Below, piece by piece: positions 25,001 through 33,360 of a stretch of DNA of 37,320 nt. The notes under the pieces were generated by a model, which saw only the letters and a program-made list of their open reading frames with translations, had not been told where the DNA came from and made no database searches. This stretch comes from Clostridiales bacterium (GTDB lineage: Bacteria > Bacillota > Clostridia > Oscillospirales > Acutalibacteraceae): contig DXYG01000002.1 in the NCBI GenBank assembly GCA_019415925.1, forward strand, positions 1 through 37,320, in the 5' to 3' direction. Position numbers and translations under genes: made by a program. Positions within the stretch are counted from its first letter, which is position 1. Every line of letters starts with the position of its first letter.

Positions 25001-26488
25001 CGGCATTTCGGGATTTGCAAAGGTTGAAAAAGTATCGGTAATTTCACCGTTAACAACCTTAACAGCACCTATTTCGGTGATTTTGTCACGAGAAGCAGAA
25101 AGTCCGGTTGTTTCTATGTCAAAGCAGATGAATGTTCCGTCAAGCGGAGTGTCAGCTTCTCCTCTAACCGACTCAACAAGGTCGTCCATAAAATACGCTT
25201 CCATTCCATAGATTACCTTGATTTTTTCTTCGTCTTTATTAATTTTATCTGCCGCTTTCATAGCATCGGGAAATGCCTGAGCAACGCCGTGGTCTGTAAT
25301 CGCAATTGCCTTATGTCCCCACTGATATGCACGGTTGACAAGGTCGCCTGCTGAGGTTACGGCGTCCATCTGTGACATATTAGTATGCAAGTGAAGCTCA
25401 ACACGCTTTTTCTCTGCCTTGTCAACAACCTTTACCTTTTGTGCTGTTCCGATCGAACGAGCATTTACTACAAGCTCGCCTGCATACTTATCGTATTCTA
25501 CATCACCCATAACGGCGATTGTGTCGCCCTTGCGGATAGAATCAACAGAAGCAGACTCCTGAATTGTGTTAAATACTTTTACGGTTGTAGAGCCTGTGTA
25601 GTCGGTTATATCAATCGTAAAAATATTTTTGTCGCCTGATTTTGTGACACGCTTTTCAAGGTCGAAAACATCGCCCCAGATTACAACACGTCCCGAATCT
25701 CCTGCGATAGAGCTTATCGGTATCATTTTTCCTCTTATGCTTCTGCCGTAAAGAGGGCGAATTGAGGACTGTATAATCTGCGGAGTTGCAAATTTTCCCT
25801 CTCGGATTTCTATTTCACTTGTTGTATTTTCAAATTTCTTCTCTTTGATTTCTGAGGAATTTTCAGCTTCTTCACGGTAGAAATCAGCGGCTTTTGCGAG
25901 ATTTTCTCTCTGAACCTGCTCCTCGGCACTTTTTATAGCATCACGATATTCAGAGCTGTCAGCTTCAATTTCCAGTGTTCCTGTATAGGAAATGTTTATA
26001 TGCAAATCAAATTCTTCTGATACAATATTTTTTAAAGCCTTATCAAAGCCTTTTGCATCAAGTAAACTTTTGCCGCCGTTAAGAAGATTTATTACAAGAG
26101 TGTTATCCTTAAACTTTACTTCTGCATTATTGAGTGTTCCGTTAATGCTTGGTATTTCACGCTTGATTGCTATGTAAAGCTGAGGAAAATAATCCGCTGT
26201 AAAAAGCTCCGACGAGAAATGAGGCTTAATAACAACCGATGAAACCTTCAAAATTTTCGCTATTACGTTTTCCGCTTTAAAAAGCACATTACGCTCAACA
26301 AGCCCGTCGAAATTTACCCCAAGGGTAACCGAACGGGCTTCAGTAGCAATATTTAATTTTGTAATTACGCCGTTTGATACTGACTGAGGAAAATCAGCAG
26401 TACCAAACAGCGAACTGAATACTTCACCAATAGTTTTCATATAATTCCTTCTGCCGGGATATAAGTTATCATTTTTTCTTTCATTCAT
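22076..26488 (-). CDS. polC: PolC-type DNA polymerase III alpha subunit
   Basis: The product is the 1470-aa replicative polymerase of low-GC Gram-positives. Order of domains: N-terminal region; OB fold (about 235-345); PHP domain opening with ELHLHTN and ITDHG (about 360-450), split by the inserted DEDD proofreading exonuclease (ExoI FDIETTG near 458, ExoII VAHNAPFDTSF, ExoIII HHRATDDAEI near 597); zinc finger with two CxxC pairs (about 935-965); palm with the catalytic PDIDLNFSGEYQ near 997; and a helix-hairpin-helix LPGVGEAAAISLAE near 1405. Length is typical. ATG at 26488 has GGAG 7 bases upstream. It is separated from ispG by 110 bases that contain a dyad but no clear terminator. Confidence 0.97.
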   Translation of the reverse strand: MNERKNDNLYPGRRNYMKTIGEVFSSLFGTADFPQSVSNGVITKLNIATEARSVTLGVNFDGLVERNVLFKAENVIAKILKVSSVVIKPHFSSELFTADYFPQLYIAIKREIPSINGTLNNAEVKFKDNTLVINLLNGGKSLLDAKGFDKALKNIVSEEFDLHINISYTGTLEIEADSSEYRDAIKSAEEQVQRENLAKAADFYREEAENSSEIKEKKFENTTSEIEIREGKFATPQIIQSSIRPLYGRSIRGKMIPISSIAGDSGRVVIWGDVFDLEKRVTKSGDKNIFTIDITDYTGSTTVKVFNTIQESASVDSIRKGDTIAVMGDVEYDKYAGELVVNARSIGTAQKVKVVDKAEKKRVELHLHTNMSQMDAVTSAGDLVNRAYQWGHKAIAITDHGVAQAFPDAMKAADKINKDEEKIKVIYGMEAYFMDDLVESVRGEADTPLDGTFICFDIETTGLSASRDKITEIGAVKVVNGEITDTFSTFANPEMPIPQKITQLTGITDDMVKDAPSQSEAVSAFLEFAGDNVLVAHNAPFDTSFIRNACENMGREYNYTSIDTVAISRAILPDIKNCKLDTVAKYLRLGDFNHHRATDDAEILAKIFISLCNRLRDDYNITKTDEINTKIAGGDFKKLPTYHQIILVKNKTGLKNLYRLISYAHLDYFYKKPRIPKSELVKYREGLIIGSACCAGQLYESILAGKPWAELKQIASFYDYLEIQPTGNNAFLIREGRFETEEELHEIDRTIIKLAKELGKPVCATCDVHFMDPTDSDFRKILMAGQGFKDAEEQAPLYFRTTAEMLKEFEWLGKDKAYEYVVENPNKIADMCESVRPIPKGTFPPNIEGAQEQLIDITWKRAKEKYGDPLPEIVKARLDKELNSITTYGFSVLYMTAQKLVADSEAHGYLVGSRGSVGSSFVATMSGISEVNPLCPHYICPNCKHSEFITDGSYGSGFDLPPKDCPECGTRMDQDGHEIPFETFLGFKGDKVPDIDLNFSGEYQSKSHRYTEELFGKNNVFKAGTIATVAEKTAIGFVKKYAQERGLTMHKAEEKRLAIGCTGVKRTTGQHPGGMVVVPRTNDVYDFCPVQHPANDVNSDNITTHFDFHSIHDTITKLDELGHDVPTIYHYLEMFTGIPVMKVSMSDPDVMSLFTSPKALGVTEEEIDSKTGTFSLPECGTSFVRGMLIEAQPKTFSDLLQIAGLSHGTDVWLGNAQELIHNGTCTISEVIGTRDSIMTYLMHKGLEPGMAFKIMEIVRKGNATKLLTEEHFKAMREHNVPEWYIDSCMKIKYMFPKAHAAAYMIATLRLGWYKVHKPAEYYAAYFTVRSENLDGAVVMKGHKAVRDKMNQIKQKQSVHEATAKDDAEYQTLQIVNEMMARGIDVLPVDVYKSEAKMFIVEDGKIRLPFSSLPGVGEAAAISLAEAGKKYEYLSIEDMQVKTKVTKAVIETLKDVGILKDLPDSSQMSLF

Positions 26489-26542
26489 ATTTAATCTCCT
26501 TTGTTTGTCGGTTTACATATTATAAAAAATTATATGAACTTA

Positions 26543-26562
26543 TTTTGGTACACCGACCAAAA
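26543..26562. promoter_or_regulatory. Dyad upstream of polC
   Basis: TTTTGGT (26543-26549) and ACCAAAA (26556-26562) form a perfect 7-bp inverted repeat around six bases. On the minus strand two TATAAT boxes follow within 25 bases, before the polC ribosome site. No T run follows on either strand, so an operator is likelier than a terminator. No good -35 was found. Confidence 0.4.
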
Positions 26563-26598
26563 GGAAATTATTAAATTTATGTATTAATTATTCTTTAA

Positions 26599-27645
26599 TC
26601 AGGGTAGTTTTTCTATTTCTTCAACAAGTGCGTCAACAAGTTTATCTTCGGGCACTTTACAGATTATCTCGCCTTTTTTGAATACGAGACCGCATCCGTC
26701 ACCGCCTGCTATTCCGATATCGGCTTCTCTTGCTTCTCCCGGACCGTTTACTACGCATCCCATAACAGCTACCTTTATATTCTTTTTACAGTTCTTTAGT
26801 CTTTCCTCTACCTCACCTGCAATCTTTACAAGGTCAATTCTTGTACGTCCGCAAGTCGGACAGGACACAAACTGAACTCCGCTTTTACGGATATCAAGTG
26901 CCTTTAAAATATCGAAAGCTGCATATACTTCCTTTACGGGGTCGGCTGTGAGTGATACTCTGATTGTATCGCCGATACCTTGCAGTAAAAGTGAGCCTAT
27001 GCCTGCCGAGGATTTTATAATACCCATACGCTCTGTTCCTGCCTCGGTAACACCGAGATGGAGCGGATAATCGCATTGCTGAGAAGCAAGCTCATAGGCC
27101 TTTACCATTGTTGAAACGGTTGAGCTTTTCATTGAAAGAACAATATCGTTAAAATCAAATTTTTCAAGTAGTGAAGCGTGATAAAGTGCGCTGTCACAAA
27201 GAGCCTGAGGAGTTGGATGACCGTATTTTGCAAGGATTTCCTTTTCAAGAGAGCCTGAATTGACTCCGATTCTTATTGGGATATTTCTTGCTTTGCAGGC
27301 ATCTGCAACCGCTTTTACCCTGTCGTCCGAGCCGATATTGCCGGGGTTGATTCTGATTTTATCAACGCCAGCCGCACACGCTTCAAGCGCAAGCTTATAG
27401 TCAAAGTGAATGTCGGCAACAATAGGAACACTCACTGCTTCTTTTAAGGCAGGAATAAGCTTTACTGCGTCCATATTAGGAATAGCCGCACGGATTATCT
27501 GACATCCTGCTTTTTCAAGCTCAACTGCCTGTTTTACAGAGCCTTCAATATCGGTTGATGGAACATTAAGCATTGACTGAACGGAAATCTCAGCTCCTCC
27601 GCCGATTTTGACATTTCCTGCCTTTACCTGAATTTTACTGCCCAT
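26599..27645 (-). CDS. ispG: IspG, (E)-4-hydroxy-3-methylbut-2-enyl-diphosphate synthase
   Basis: The product is 348 aa and is the next-to-last enzyme of the MEP isoprenoid pathway, converting MEcPP to HMBPP with a 4Fe-4S cluster. The TIM-barrel half shows SVQSMLNVPSTD, VPIVADIHFDYKLAL and KIRINPGNIG. The cluster-binding half has SCPTCGRT (near 260) and MGCVVNGPGEAREADIG (near 295), supplying the three cysteines and the glutamate. It has a normal bacterial length. GGAGG lies 5 bases before the ATG. Dxr of the same pathway is two genes upstream. Confidence 0.96.
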   Translation of the reverse strand: MGSKIQVKAGNVKIGGGAEISVQSMLNVPSTDIEGSVKQAVELEKAGCQIIRAAIPNMDAVKLIPALKEAVSVPIVADIHFDYKLALEACAAGVDKIRINPGNIGSDDRVKAVADACKARNIPIRIGVNSGSLEKEILAKYGHPTPQALCDSALYHASLLEKFDFNDIVLSMKSSTVSTMVKAYELASQQCDYPLHLGVTEAGTERMGIIKSSAGIGSLLLQGIGDTIRVSLTADPVKEVYAAFDILKALDIRKSGVQFVSCPTCGRTRIDLVKIAGEVEERLKNCKKNIKVAVMGCVVNGPGEAREADIGIAGGDGCGLVFKKGEIICKVPEDKLVDALVEEIEKLP

Positions 27646-27661
27646 TTTATCCTCCGTTGTG

Positions 27662-29038
27662 CTACATTCCCGGGAGCGTGCCCGTGATTAGCTGCCATAC
27701 GTCTTTTAATGAAATAATTACCATAAATACCATCAACAATACAAGTCCTGCCGCATTTACAACCTGCTCGGCTTTTCTCGGAATCGGTTTTCTGAAAATC
27801 CATTCAATAAGCAGGAACAGGAAACGTCCGCCGTCAAGAGCCGGGAACGGCAGCATATTTACTATTCCGAGGTTGACGGTAATAAGTATCATTACGAAAA
27901 GAATATTGTTTACTGCCGAGCCAAAGCTGCTCTCAAGTCCCTGAGAAGCAACCTGTGTTACGGCACTCGCTATACCTACAGGACCTGAAAGGTCGGTAAA
28001 CGAAAACTTACCCTGTAGAAGCCATACAAGTGAAGTCCAGACTGTTTTAGCCATTGAACAGGTTTCGGAAAAGGTCTGGCTTAATACCGTACCGACATTT
28101 TTTTCGATTTCATCAACGTAAAAATCGAATGATACAGACGGTTTATCAGCCTCTTTATCCTCTTCACTTGCATAATATGTGAAGAATTGAACATCATTAA
28201 GGGTTATTTCTTCGCCGTCACGTATTACCTTTAAATCAGCTACAAAACGTCTGCGTGTGTCTTTTTCGGTGATTGTCGGAAGCTTATAGTCCTCTACATT
28301 AAAATATTCATATAATGAGGTGCAGACAATATCGAGTTGTTTTTTAGCATCTTCTTTGCTTTTGGCAGCGTTGATTTTTGCACAGCCGTCACAGAGCAAA
28401 TCATAGAATTCCTGTGCTTTTTCGCTCTCAAGCTTATTATCTATTGCAAGGTCAGCATAAACATCATAAGCAGAATTTGTGCAATCCTCTTTGTATACCT
28501 CAAGTGATTTACCGTCAACCTCCTGACATTGCAAAGTAGCAATACCGAACTGCAAATCACGCATATTCCAAACGGAATAGCCGTTAATTTCAACAATTTT
28601 GTCGCCCGTCTGCAAGCCGCAGTTTGCACTGTAGGAGCTTGGAGCAAACTGACTTACCGTAGTTGAAGCGTAGCTGTCAGACTGAACGGTGTAGGCAAAC
28701 ATTAGTATGAATCCGAGAAGAATGTTCATAACTGCACCTGCAATTATGATAATCATTCTCTTCCATACCTTGGCATTATTAAAGGCACGAGGCTCGTCAC
28801 TGTCCTCGTCTTCACCCTCCATTGCGCAATAGCCGCCTATAGGAAAAAGTCGGAATGTATATTCGGTTTCACCCTTTTTGAAACCGAAAAGTCTTGGCCC
28901 CATTCCGATTGCAAACTCATTTACCTTTACACCCGAGAGCTTTGCGGTTATAAAATGTCCGAATTCGTGAGAAAAGATAATCAGCATAAAAAACAATACG
29001 CCGATTATTATTAAAGCTATTGTGGTTAGAACCTGCAT
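27662..29038 (-). CDS. rseP: RseP/RasP-type site-2 intramembrane metalloprotease
   Basis: The product is a 458-aa M50 protease that cuts membrane-bound anti-sigma factors and signal-peptide remnants within the bilayer. The zinc site is HEFGH (24-28) in the first helix, the third ligand motif is NMLPFPALDGGR near 400, and the second helix begins at about residue 94. Between them lies one PDZ domain (about 130-320). The PDZ is interrupted at about residues 180-270 by an acidic, Cys-containing insert (with CTNSAYDVYADL and LLCDGCAKI) that I do not recognise and that makes the protein longer than usual. Last helices are at about 370-395 and 430-450. It is flanked by dxr and ispG as in many Firmicutes. 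Confidence 0.93.
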   Translation of the reverse strand: MQVLTTIALIIIGVLFFMLIIFSHEFGHFITAKLSGVKVNEFAIGMGPRLFGFKKGETEYTFRLFPIGGYCAMEGEDEDSDEPRAFNNAKVWKRMIIIIAGAVMNILLGFILMFAYTVQSDSYASTTVSQFAPSSYSANCGLQTGDKIVEINGYSVWNMRDLQFGIATLQCQEVDGKSLEVYKEDCTNSAYDVYADLAIDNKLESEKAQEFYDLLCDGCAKINAAKSKEDAKKQLDIVCTSLYEYFNVEDYKLPTITEKDTRRRFVADLKVIRDGEEITLNDVQFFTYYASEEDKEADKPSVSFDFYVDEIEKNVGTVLSQTFSETCSMAKTVWTSLVWLLQGKFSFTDLSGPVGIASAVTQVASQGLESSFGSAVNNILFVMILITVNLGIVNMLPFPALDGGRFLFLLIEWIFRKPIPRKAEQVVNAAGLVLLMVFMVIISLKDVWQLITGTLPGM

Positions 29039-29083
29039 TAAAAAACTTCAACTCCATACATTAAATTACCGCAAAGAATAAAA

Positions 29084-30232
29084 TTATTTTACATTCTCCA
29101 AAACGTACTGCCTTGCAAGCTTATCGGCTGAAATTACGTCATCAACCGTTTTCGGCTCAAAATTTTTGATATTGTCAACTGCGCCGCTTACAAGCTCTCC
29201 TATATCAAGGAAAGAAATCTTCCCCAGTCTGAAAAGCATATTTGCTTCTTCGTTTGCACCGTTAGCGATTGCAGTAGCGGCACCGCCCATTGAAAGCGCC
29301 TTTTTGCAAACCTTAAGGCACTTGAATGTATCATAATCAGGCTCAAAGAACGTAAGCATTCCGATTTGTGAGAGATTAAGCTCACCTACAGGAGACGGAT
29401 ATCTGTCGGGATATGTTACGGCATACTGAATCGGGATTCTCATATCGGGAAGTCCGAGCTGAGCAATAACTGAATTGTCGCTGTATTCAATCATTGAATG
29501 TATTATACTTTCACGGTGAACAACAACGTCTATAACATCACCCGACACATCAAAAAGCCTGCTTGCTTCAATAATTTCGAGTCCCTTGTTCATCATTGTT
29601 GCAGAGTCAACGGTGATTTTTGCACCCATACTCCAATTGGGGTGATTTAGCGCCTGCTCAATTGTCACGCTTTTCAGTTCATCGGCGGTTTTGCCGAAGA
29701 AAGGACCGCCTGATGCGGTAAGTATAAGCTTTTTAAGACACTTTGAATTCGGCATTCCCTGCAAGCACTGGAAAATTGCAGAATGCTCGCTGTCAACAGG
29801 CAAAAGCTTCACTCCGTTGCTTTTCACGGCGTCTGTAACGAGTTTTCCTCCTGCAACAAGTGTTTCTTTATTCGCAAGTGCTATGTCTTTTTTTGCATTA
29901 GCCGCAGCTATTGTAGGCTTTAAGCCGACCATTCCAACTACGGAATTGAGAACAAGCTCTGCACTTTCAACTGTTGCGGCGGCAATCAGTCCGTCCATAC
30001 CCGATAAAACAAGGGTATCTGTATCTTTTGTATTTTCTTTAAAGATTTTTGCCTTTGCTTCGTCAAACACAACTGCAAGCTGTGGTTTGTATTTTCTGAC
30101 CTGTTCTTCAAGCAGTGTGATATTTGTTGAAGCAGTAAGGGCAACAACGTTCAAATCAAGCTTATCAACAACATCGAGCGTCTGAGTTCCGATAGAGCCG
30201 GTTGAACCTAAAATAGAAATATTTTTAATCAT
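29084..30232 (-). CDS. dxr: Dxr, 1-deoxy-D-xylulose-5-phosphate reductoisomerase
   Basis: The product is 382 aa and makes MEP from DXP with NADPH, the first committed step of the MEP pathway. It shows the nucleotide-binding ILGSTGSIGTQTLDVV at the N-terminus, ANKETLVAGG, the active-site PVDSEHSAIFQCLQG, TASGGPFF, the metal and substrate region HPNWSMGAKITVDSATMMNKGLE and ANGANEEAN near the end. Length is normal. The ATG lies one base after the cdsA stop, indicating coupled translation. Confidence 0.96.
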   Translation of the reverse strand: MIKNISILGSTGSIGTQTLDVVDKLDLNVVALTASTNITLLEEQVRKYKPQLAVVFDEAKAKIFKENTKDTDTLVLSGMDGLIAAATVESAELVLNSVVGMVGLKPTIAAANAKKDIALANKETLVAGGKLVTDAVKSNGVKLLPVDSEHSAIFQCLQGMPNSKCLKKLILTASGGPFFGKTADELKSVTIEQALNHPNWSMGAKITVDSATMMNKGLEIIEASRLFDVSGDVIDVVVHRESIIHSMIEYSDNSVIAQLGLPDMRIPIQYAVTYPDRYPSPVGELNLSQIGMLTFFEPDYDTFKCLKVCKKALSMGGAATAIANGANEEANMLFRLGKISFLDIGELVSGAVDNIKNFEPKTVDDVISADKLARQYVLENVK

Positions 30233-30233
30233 T

Positions 30234-31064
30234 TTACACCAAAGTTATGAAAGGAATGAAATAGTTTACCACAACCAAAACAGGTGCAGTAAATATTATG
30301 CTGTCAAATCTGTCGAGCATTCCGCCGTGTCCCGGAAAAATTGAACCGTAATCCTTTATTTTAAGACTTCTTTTGATAAGCGAAAAGCTCAAATCACCGA
30401 GAATTGAAACAGGTGCGTCAATTAATCCGAGCAGCGCAAGAGCCCGGAAATTAATTTTTGCATCAGGCATAATTATAAACTGAAAAATCAAGCCGATTAA
30501 CATTGCCGCTATAAAGCAAAACACAACGCCGCCCACTGCACCTTCTACAGTCTTTTTAGGGCTTATATTCGGGCAAAGCTTGTGTTTTCCCATAGTAGCT
30601 CCTATAAAAAATCCGCCTGCGTCTGCCATCCAAGGCAGTGCAAACGCCGTACAAAAGAAGAAGGTCACGCCTACTCCACTGCTGCAAATAAGCGGCAGTG
30701 CACTCATTCCGAAAGAAATAAGCATTGTACCGAAAACTGTATATGCAAGGTCAATATATGACAGAATACTGTGATTTATTATCAGCACTGCAAAGCAGAA
30801 AATCATAAACACAGTAAGCAATATATAGACATATTGCGTCGAAATAAGAATAGACAGCAAAAATGCAAATAGCATACATGGTATTGAAATCCAGAAATTC
30901 TTCAGCAGATTTTTTGTATTGAGGTATTCACCTGCCATAAAAGCACAAGCTGCTCCAACGAGTATCCCGATTATCGGATTCCAAAATTCGCCCGCAATTA
31001 GTACACCCACGAGCAGGGTAATTCCGACAACTGCGGTAAGCAATCTCGGCTTTAATGATTTCAT
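30234..31064 (-). CDS. cdsA: CdsA, phosphatidate cytidylyltransferase
   Basis: The product is a 276-aa membrane enzyme with seven or so helices that makes CDP-diacylglycerol from phosphatidate and CTP. The signature region is complete: DAGGFFIGATMGKHKL, SPKKTVEGAVGG, and the PROSITE-type block SLIKRSLKIKDYGSIFPGHG followed by GMLDRFDS. The ATG at 31064 is chosen; an in-frame TTG at 31073 would leave the AGAG site overlapping the start. It lies between uppS and dxr in the usual order. Confidence 0.94.
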   Translation of the reverse strand: MKSLKPRLLTAVVGITLLVGVLIAGEFWNPIIGILVGAACAFMAGEYLNTKNLLKNFWISIPCMLFAFLLSILISTQYVYILLTVFMIFCFAVLIINHSILSYIDLAYTVFGTMLISFGMSALPLICSSGVGVTFFFCTAFALPWMADAGGFFIGATMGKHKLCPNISPKKTVEGAVGGVVFCFIAAMLIGLIFQFIIMPDAKINFRALALLGLIDAPVSILGDLSFSLIKRSLKIKDYGSIFPGHGGMLDRFDSIIFTAPVLVVVNYFIPFITLV

Positions 31065-31113
31065 CCTTATCAACTCTCTTTATGCTAATAGCCATTTTTA
31101 TCGGATATTAGTA

Positions 31114-31857
31114 TTATACTCCGCCGTAACGTCTGTTCCTTTGAGAATATATTTCAAGTGCCTCGTCCAAATCCGATGTTTCAAAATCAGGCCAAAGCTT
31201 GTTCATTATTACAAATTCCGTATAAGCAGACTGCCAGAGCAAAAAATTAGAAATTCTGTATTCTCCGCTCGGTCTGATAATCAAATCAGGGTCAGGCTGT
31301 CCGCTTGTGTACAGATAATCGGATATAAGCTGTTCGTCAATATTTTCAGGCAAAACAGCACCGTTTTGCACATCACTGCAAATATTCTTTACGGCACGTA
31401 CAATTTCATCACGGCTGCCGTAATTCATAGCGATATTAAGCACCATACCGTCACGGTCTTTTGAGCTTTCCTCATTTTCAATCATAAGGTTACGCAAATC
31501 TTCGTCAAAAGGTGCTTTATCACCGATAAATTTTACAACAATACTGTCGTCCTTGAAATCGGCAAGCGCTTCCTCAAGGTAGGACTTGAAAAGCTTCATA
31601 AGTGAGCTTACTTCGTCTTCGGGACGTTTCCAGTTTTCTGTTGAAAACGCATAGACAGTAAGGTACTTGATTCCGATATCCGAACAGTAACGTGTGATTT
31701 TACGGAAGGTTTTTGCTCCTGCGGAGTGACCTGCCTTGCGTGGAAGTCCTCGCTTTTTTGCCCATCTTCCGTTTCCGTCCATAATTATTCCGATATGAAC
31801 GGGAAGTGCTGAGTTACTCAGCACTTCTTTTTTCTTCTTTTTGCCGAACAGAGCCAT
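31114..31857 (-). CDS. uppS: UppS, isoprenyl (undecaprenyl) diphosphate synthase
   Basis: The product is a 247-aa cis-prenyltransferase that builds the C55 carrier lipid for peptidoglycan and other wall polymers. Catalytic Asp27 lies in IGIIMDGNGRWAKKRGLPR; TVYAFSTENWKRP and the C-terminal DLIIRPSGEYRISNFLLWQ are conserved. RPSGEYR replaces the commoner RTSGEQR, a mild variation. A basic KKKKK lies at residues 6-10. The ribosome site GGAG is inside the last codons of frr and the ATG follows the frr stop by one base. Confidence 0.95.
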   Translation of the reverse strand: MALFGKKKKKEVLSNSALPVHIGIIMDGNGRWAKKRGLPRKAGHSAGAKTFRKITRYCSDIGIKYLTVYAFSTENWKRPEDEVSSLMKLFKSYLEEALADFKDDSIVVKFIGDKAPFDEDLRNLMIENEESSKDRDGMVLNIAMNYGSRDEIVRAVKNICSDVQNGAVLPENIDEQLISDYLYTSGQPDPDLIIRPSGEYRISNFLLWQSAYTEFVIMNKLWPDFETSDLDEALEIYSQRNRRYGGV

Positions 31858-31858
31858 T

Positions 31859-32413
31859 TTAAATCTCCAGAATTTCTTTCTGCTTATCTGCTGAAAGCTT
31901 GTCGATATTCTTGATGTATTTATCTGTTAAATCCTGAGTTTTCTTTTCGCCCTGCTTCAAATCGTCTTCTGTAAGCTCGCCTGCTTTTTTCATAGCTTTG
32001 AGCTTTTCAATTGTATCACGGCGAACGTTTCTGATTTGAATTTTTGTTTCTTCCGCAATCTTCTGAACGTCTTTTACGATTTCCTTACGTCTGTCCTCAG
32101 TAAGGGGCGGGAAAATAAGTCTGATGATTTTACCGTCGTTCTGCGGATTGATTCCGATTTCAGAAGTCTGGATTGCCTTTTCAATCTGCTTTAATACCGA
32201 AACGTCCCAAGGCTGAATTGTAAGTGTGCGAGCTTCTGTTACAGAAACGGCTGCAAGCTGATTTACAGGAGTTGGTGCACCGTAATAATCAACCTTTACC
32301 TTGTCAAGAACAGCAGGATTAGCTCTGCCTGCTCTTATTTCGGAAAACTCCTTGCACATATGGTCAATTCTTCTGCCCATAGTTTCGTCTGCTTTTTTTA
32401 ACTGCGCCTGCAT
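31859..32413 (-). CDS. frr: Ribosome recycling factor
   Basis: The product is 184 aa and, with EF-G, splits post-termination ribosomes. The family pattern is clear: EFSEIRAGRANPAVLDKV, the hinge and domain II with YYGAPTPVNQLA, ARTLTIQPWD, the helix IEKAIQTSEIGINPQNDGK and IRLIFPPLTEDRRKE, then a charged coiled coil to the end. GGAGG lies 9 bases before the ATG. It follows pyrH by 46 bases. Confidence 0.97.
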   Translation of the reverse strand: MQAQLKKADETMGRRIDHMCKEFSEIRAGRANPAVLDKVKVDYYGAPTPVNQLAAVSVTEARTLTIQPWDVSVLKQIEKAIQTSEIGINPQNDGKIIRLIFPPLTEDRRKEIVKDVQKIAEETKIQIRNVRRDTIEKLKAMKKAGELTEDDLKQGEKKTQDLTDKYIKNIDKLSADKQKEILEI

Positions 32414-32459
32414 ATTTCAATGCCTCCTAAATAATTATTGTATTTTACAGTAAATTTAA

Positions 32460-33173
32460 TCAATCTTTGCTGTTTACGAGTGTACCGATATTTTCGCCGC
32501 ATACTGCTTTGTAAATATTATCAGGATTTTCTATACTGAAAACAAGAATAGGAATATTGTTATCCTTACAAAGTGATGCTGCTGTGCTGTCCATAACGGC
32601 AAGGTCTTTGTTTAATACCTCGTGGAAAGATACAGTGTCGTACTTGACGGCATTGGGGTTCTTCTTGGGGTCGCAGTCATAAACACCGTCAACCATTGTA
32701 GCCTTCATAATTACGTCAGCCTCAATTTCAGCGGCACGAAGTGCTGCGGCTGTGTCAGTGCTGAAGAACGGGTTACCTGTTCCGCAGCCGAATATTACTA
32801 CTCTGCCCTTTTCAAGATGACGAATAGCCTTGTTTCTGATGTAAGGCTCTGCTACCTGTCGCATTGAAATTGCAGTCTGAACTCTGACATCAACACCGAG
32901 CTGTTCAAGTGCGTCACAAACACCGAGAGCATTTATTGTAGTTGCAAGCATTCCCATATGGTCAGCTCTGGTTCTGTCCATATCTCCCGAGCTTCTGCCT
33001 CTCCAGAAGTTGCCTCCGCCTACTACGATTGCCACTTCAACGCCTGCATCAACGCATTTTTTAATAGGCTCGCAGAATTTGAGGACTGTATCAAAATCAA
33101 TTCCATGTTTCATTTCGCCTGCAAGCGATTCACCCGAAAGCTTTAGTAAAATTCTCTTATATTTTGGTTGCAT
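32460..33173 (-). CDS. pyrH: PyrH, UMP kinase
   Basis: The product is a 237-aa amino-acid-kinase-fold enzyme that phosphorylates UMP to UDP. Family landmarks: RILLKLSGESLAG at the N-terminus, VAIVVGGGNFWRG, DHMGMLATTINAL, the GCGTGNPFFSTDTAAALRAAEI segment, KATMVDGVYDCDP and MDSTAASLCKDNNIPI. Start at 33173 is chosen over the GTG at 33182, which overlaps the GGGGTG ribosome site 6 bases before the ATG. It is the first gene of the long minus-strand unit reaching uppS, cdsA and dxr. Confidence 0.96.
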   Translation of the reverse strand: MQPKYKRILLKLSGESLAGEMKHGIDFDTVLKFCEPIKKCVDAGVEVAIVVGGGNFWRGRSSGDMDRTRADHMGMLATTINALGVCDALEQLGVDVRVQTAISMRQVAEPYIRNKAIRHLEKGRVVIFGCGTGNPFFSTDTAAALRAAEIEADVIMKATMVDGVYDCDPKKNPNAVKYDTVSFHEVLNKDLAVMDSTAASLCKDNNIPILVFSIENPDNIYKAVCGENIGTLVNSKD

Positions 33174-33207
33174 AATTAACACCCCGTTATTTTTTATAGT
33201 TACTAAT

Positions 33208-33236
33208 ATAATACAATAAAATGCCTGTTTTGTAAA
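33208..33236 (-). promoter_or_regulatory. pyrH promoter with its -35 inside the upstream terminator
   Basis: On the minus strand, TTTACA (33236-33231) and TATTAT (33213-33208) are 17 bp apart, each one mismatch from consensus. The -35 box covers the loop and the start of the second arm of the terminator hairpin that ends the amino-acid transporter unit. Confidence 0.6.
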
Positions 33237-33250
33237 GGCAAAACAGGCAT
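33220..33250 (-). terminator. Terminator of the amino-acid ABC transporter unit
   Basis: A perfect 12-bp inverted repeat (33221-33232 with 33239-33250) has a six-base loop. In the minus-strand RNA it is followed by a T-rich tract (TTTATTGTATT). The 110 bases between it and the end of the ATPase gene hold nothing else I recognise. Confidence 0.75.
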
Positions 33251-33360
33251 TAATTTATTGAATGATTAAATTGTCGGCAAATATCAAGGTTTTAATGATA
33301 TTTACGTGAATTCAGAATTGTTTTCACTTTCTGAAAAAGATTTAAGTATCATAACAAAAA

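Noticed and set aside
31156..31171. A possible fourth REP-like copy (AAGTGCCTCGTCC)
   Set aside because: It matches only part of the core, is not palindromic and is ordinary uppS coding sequence.
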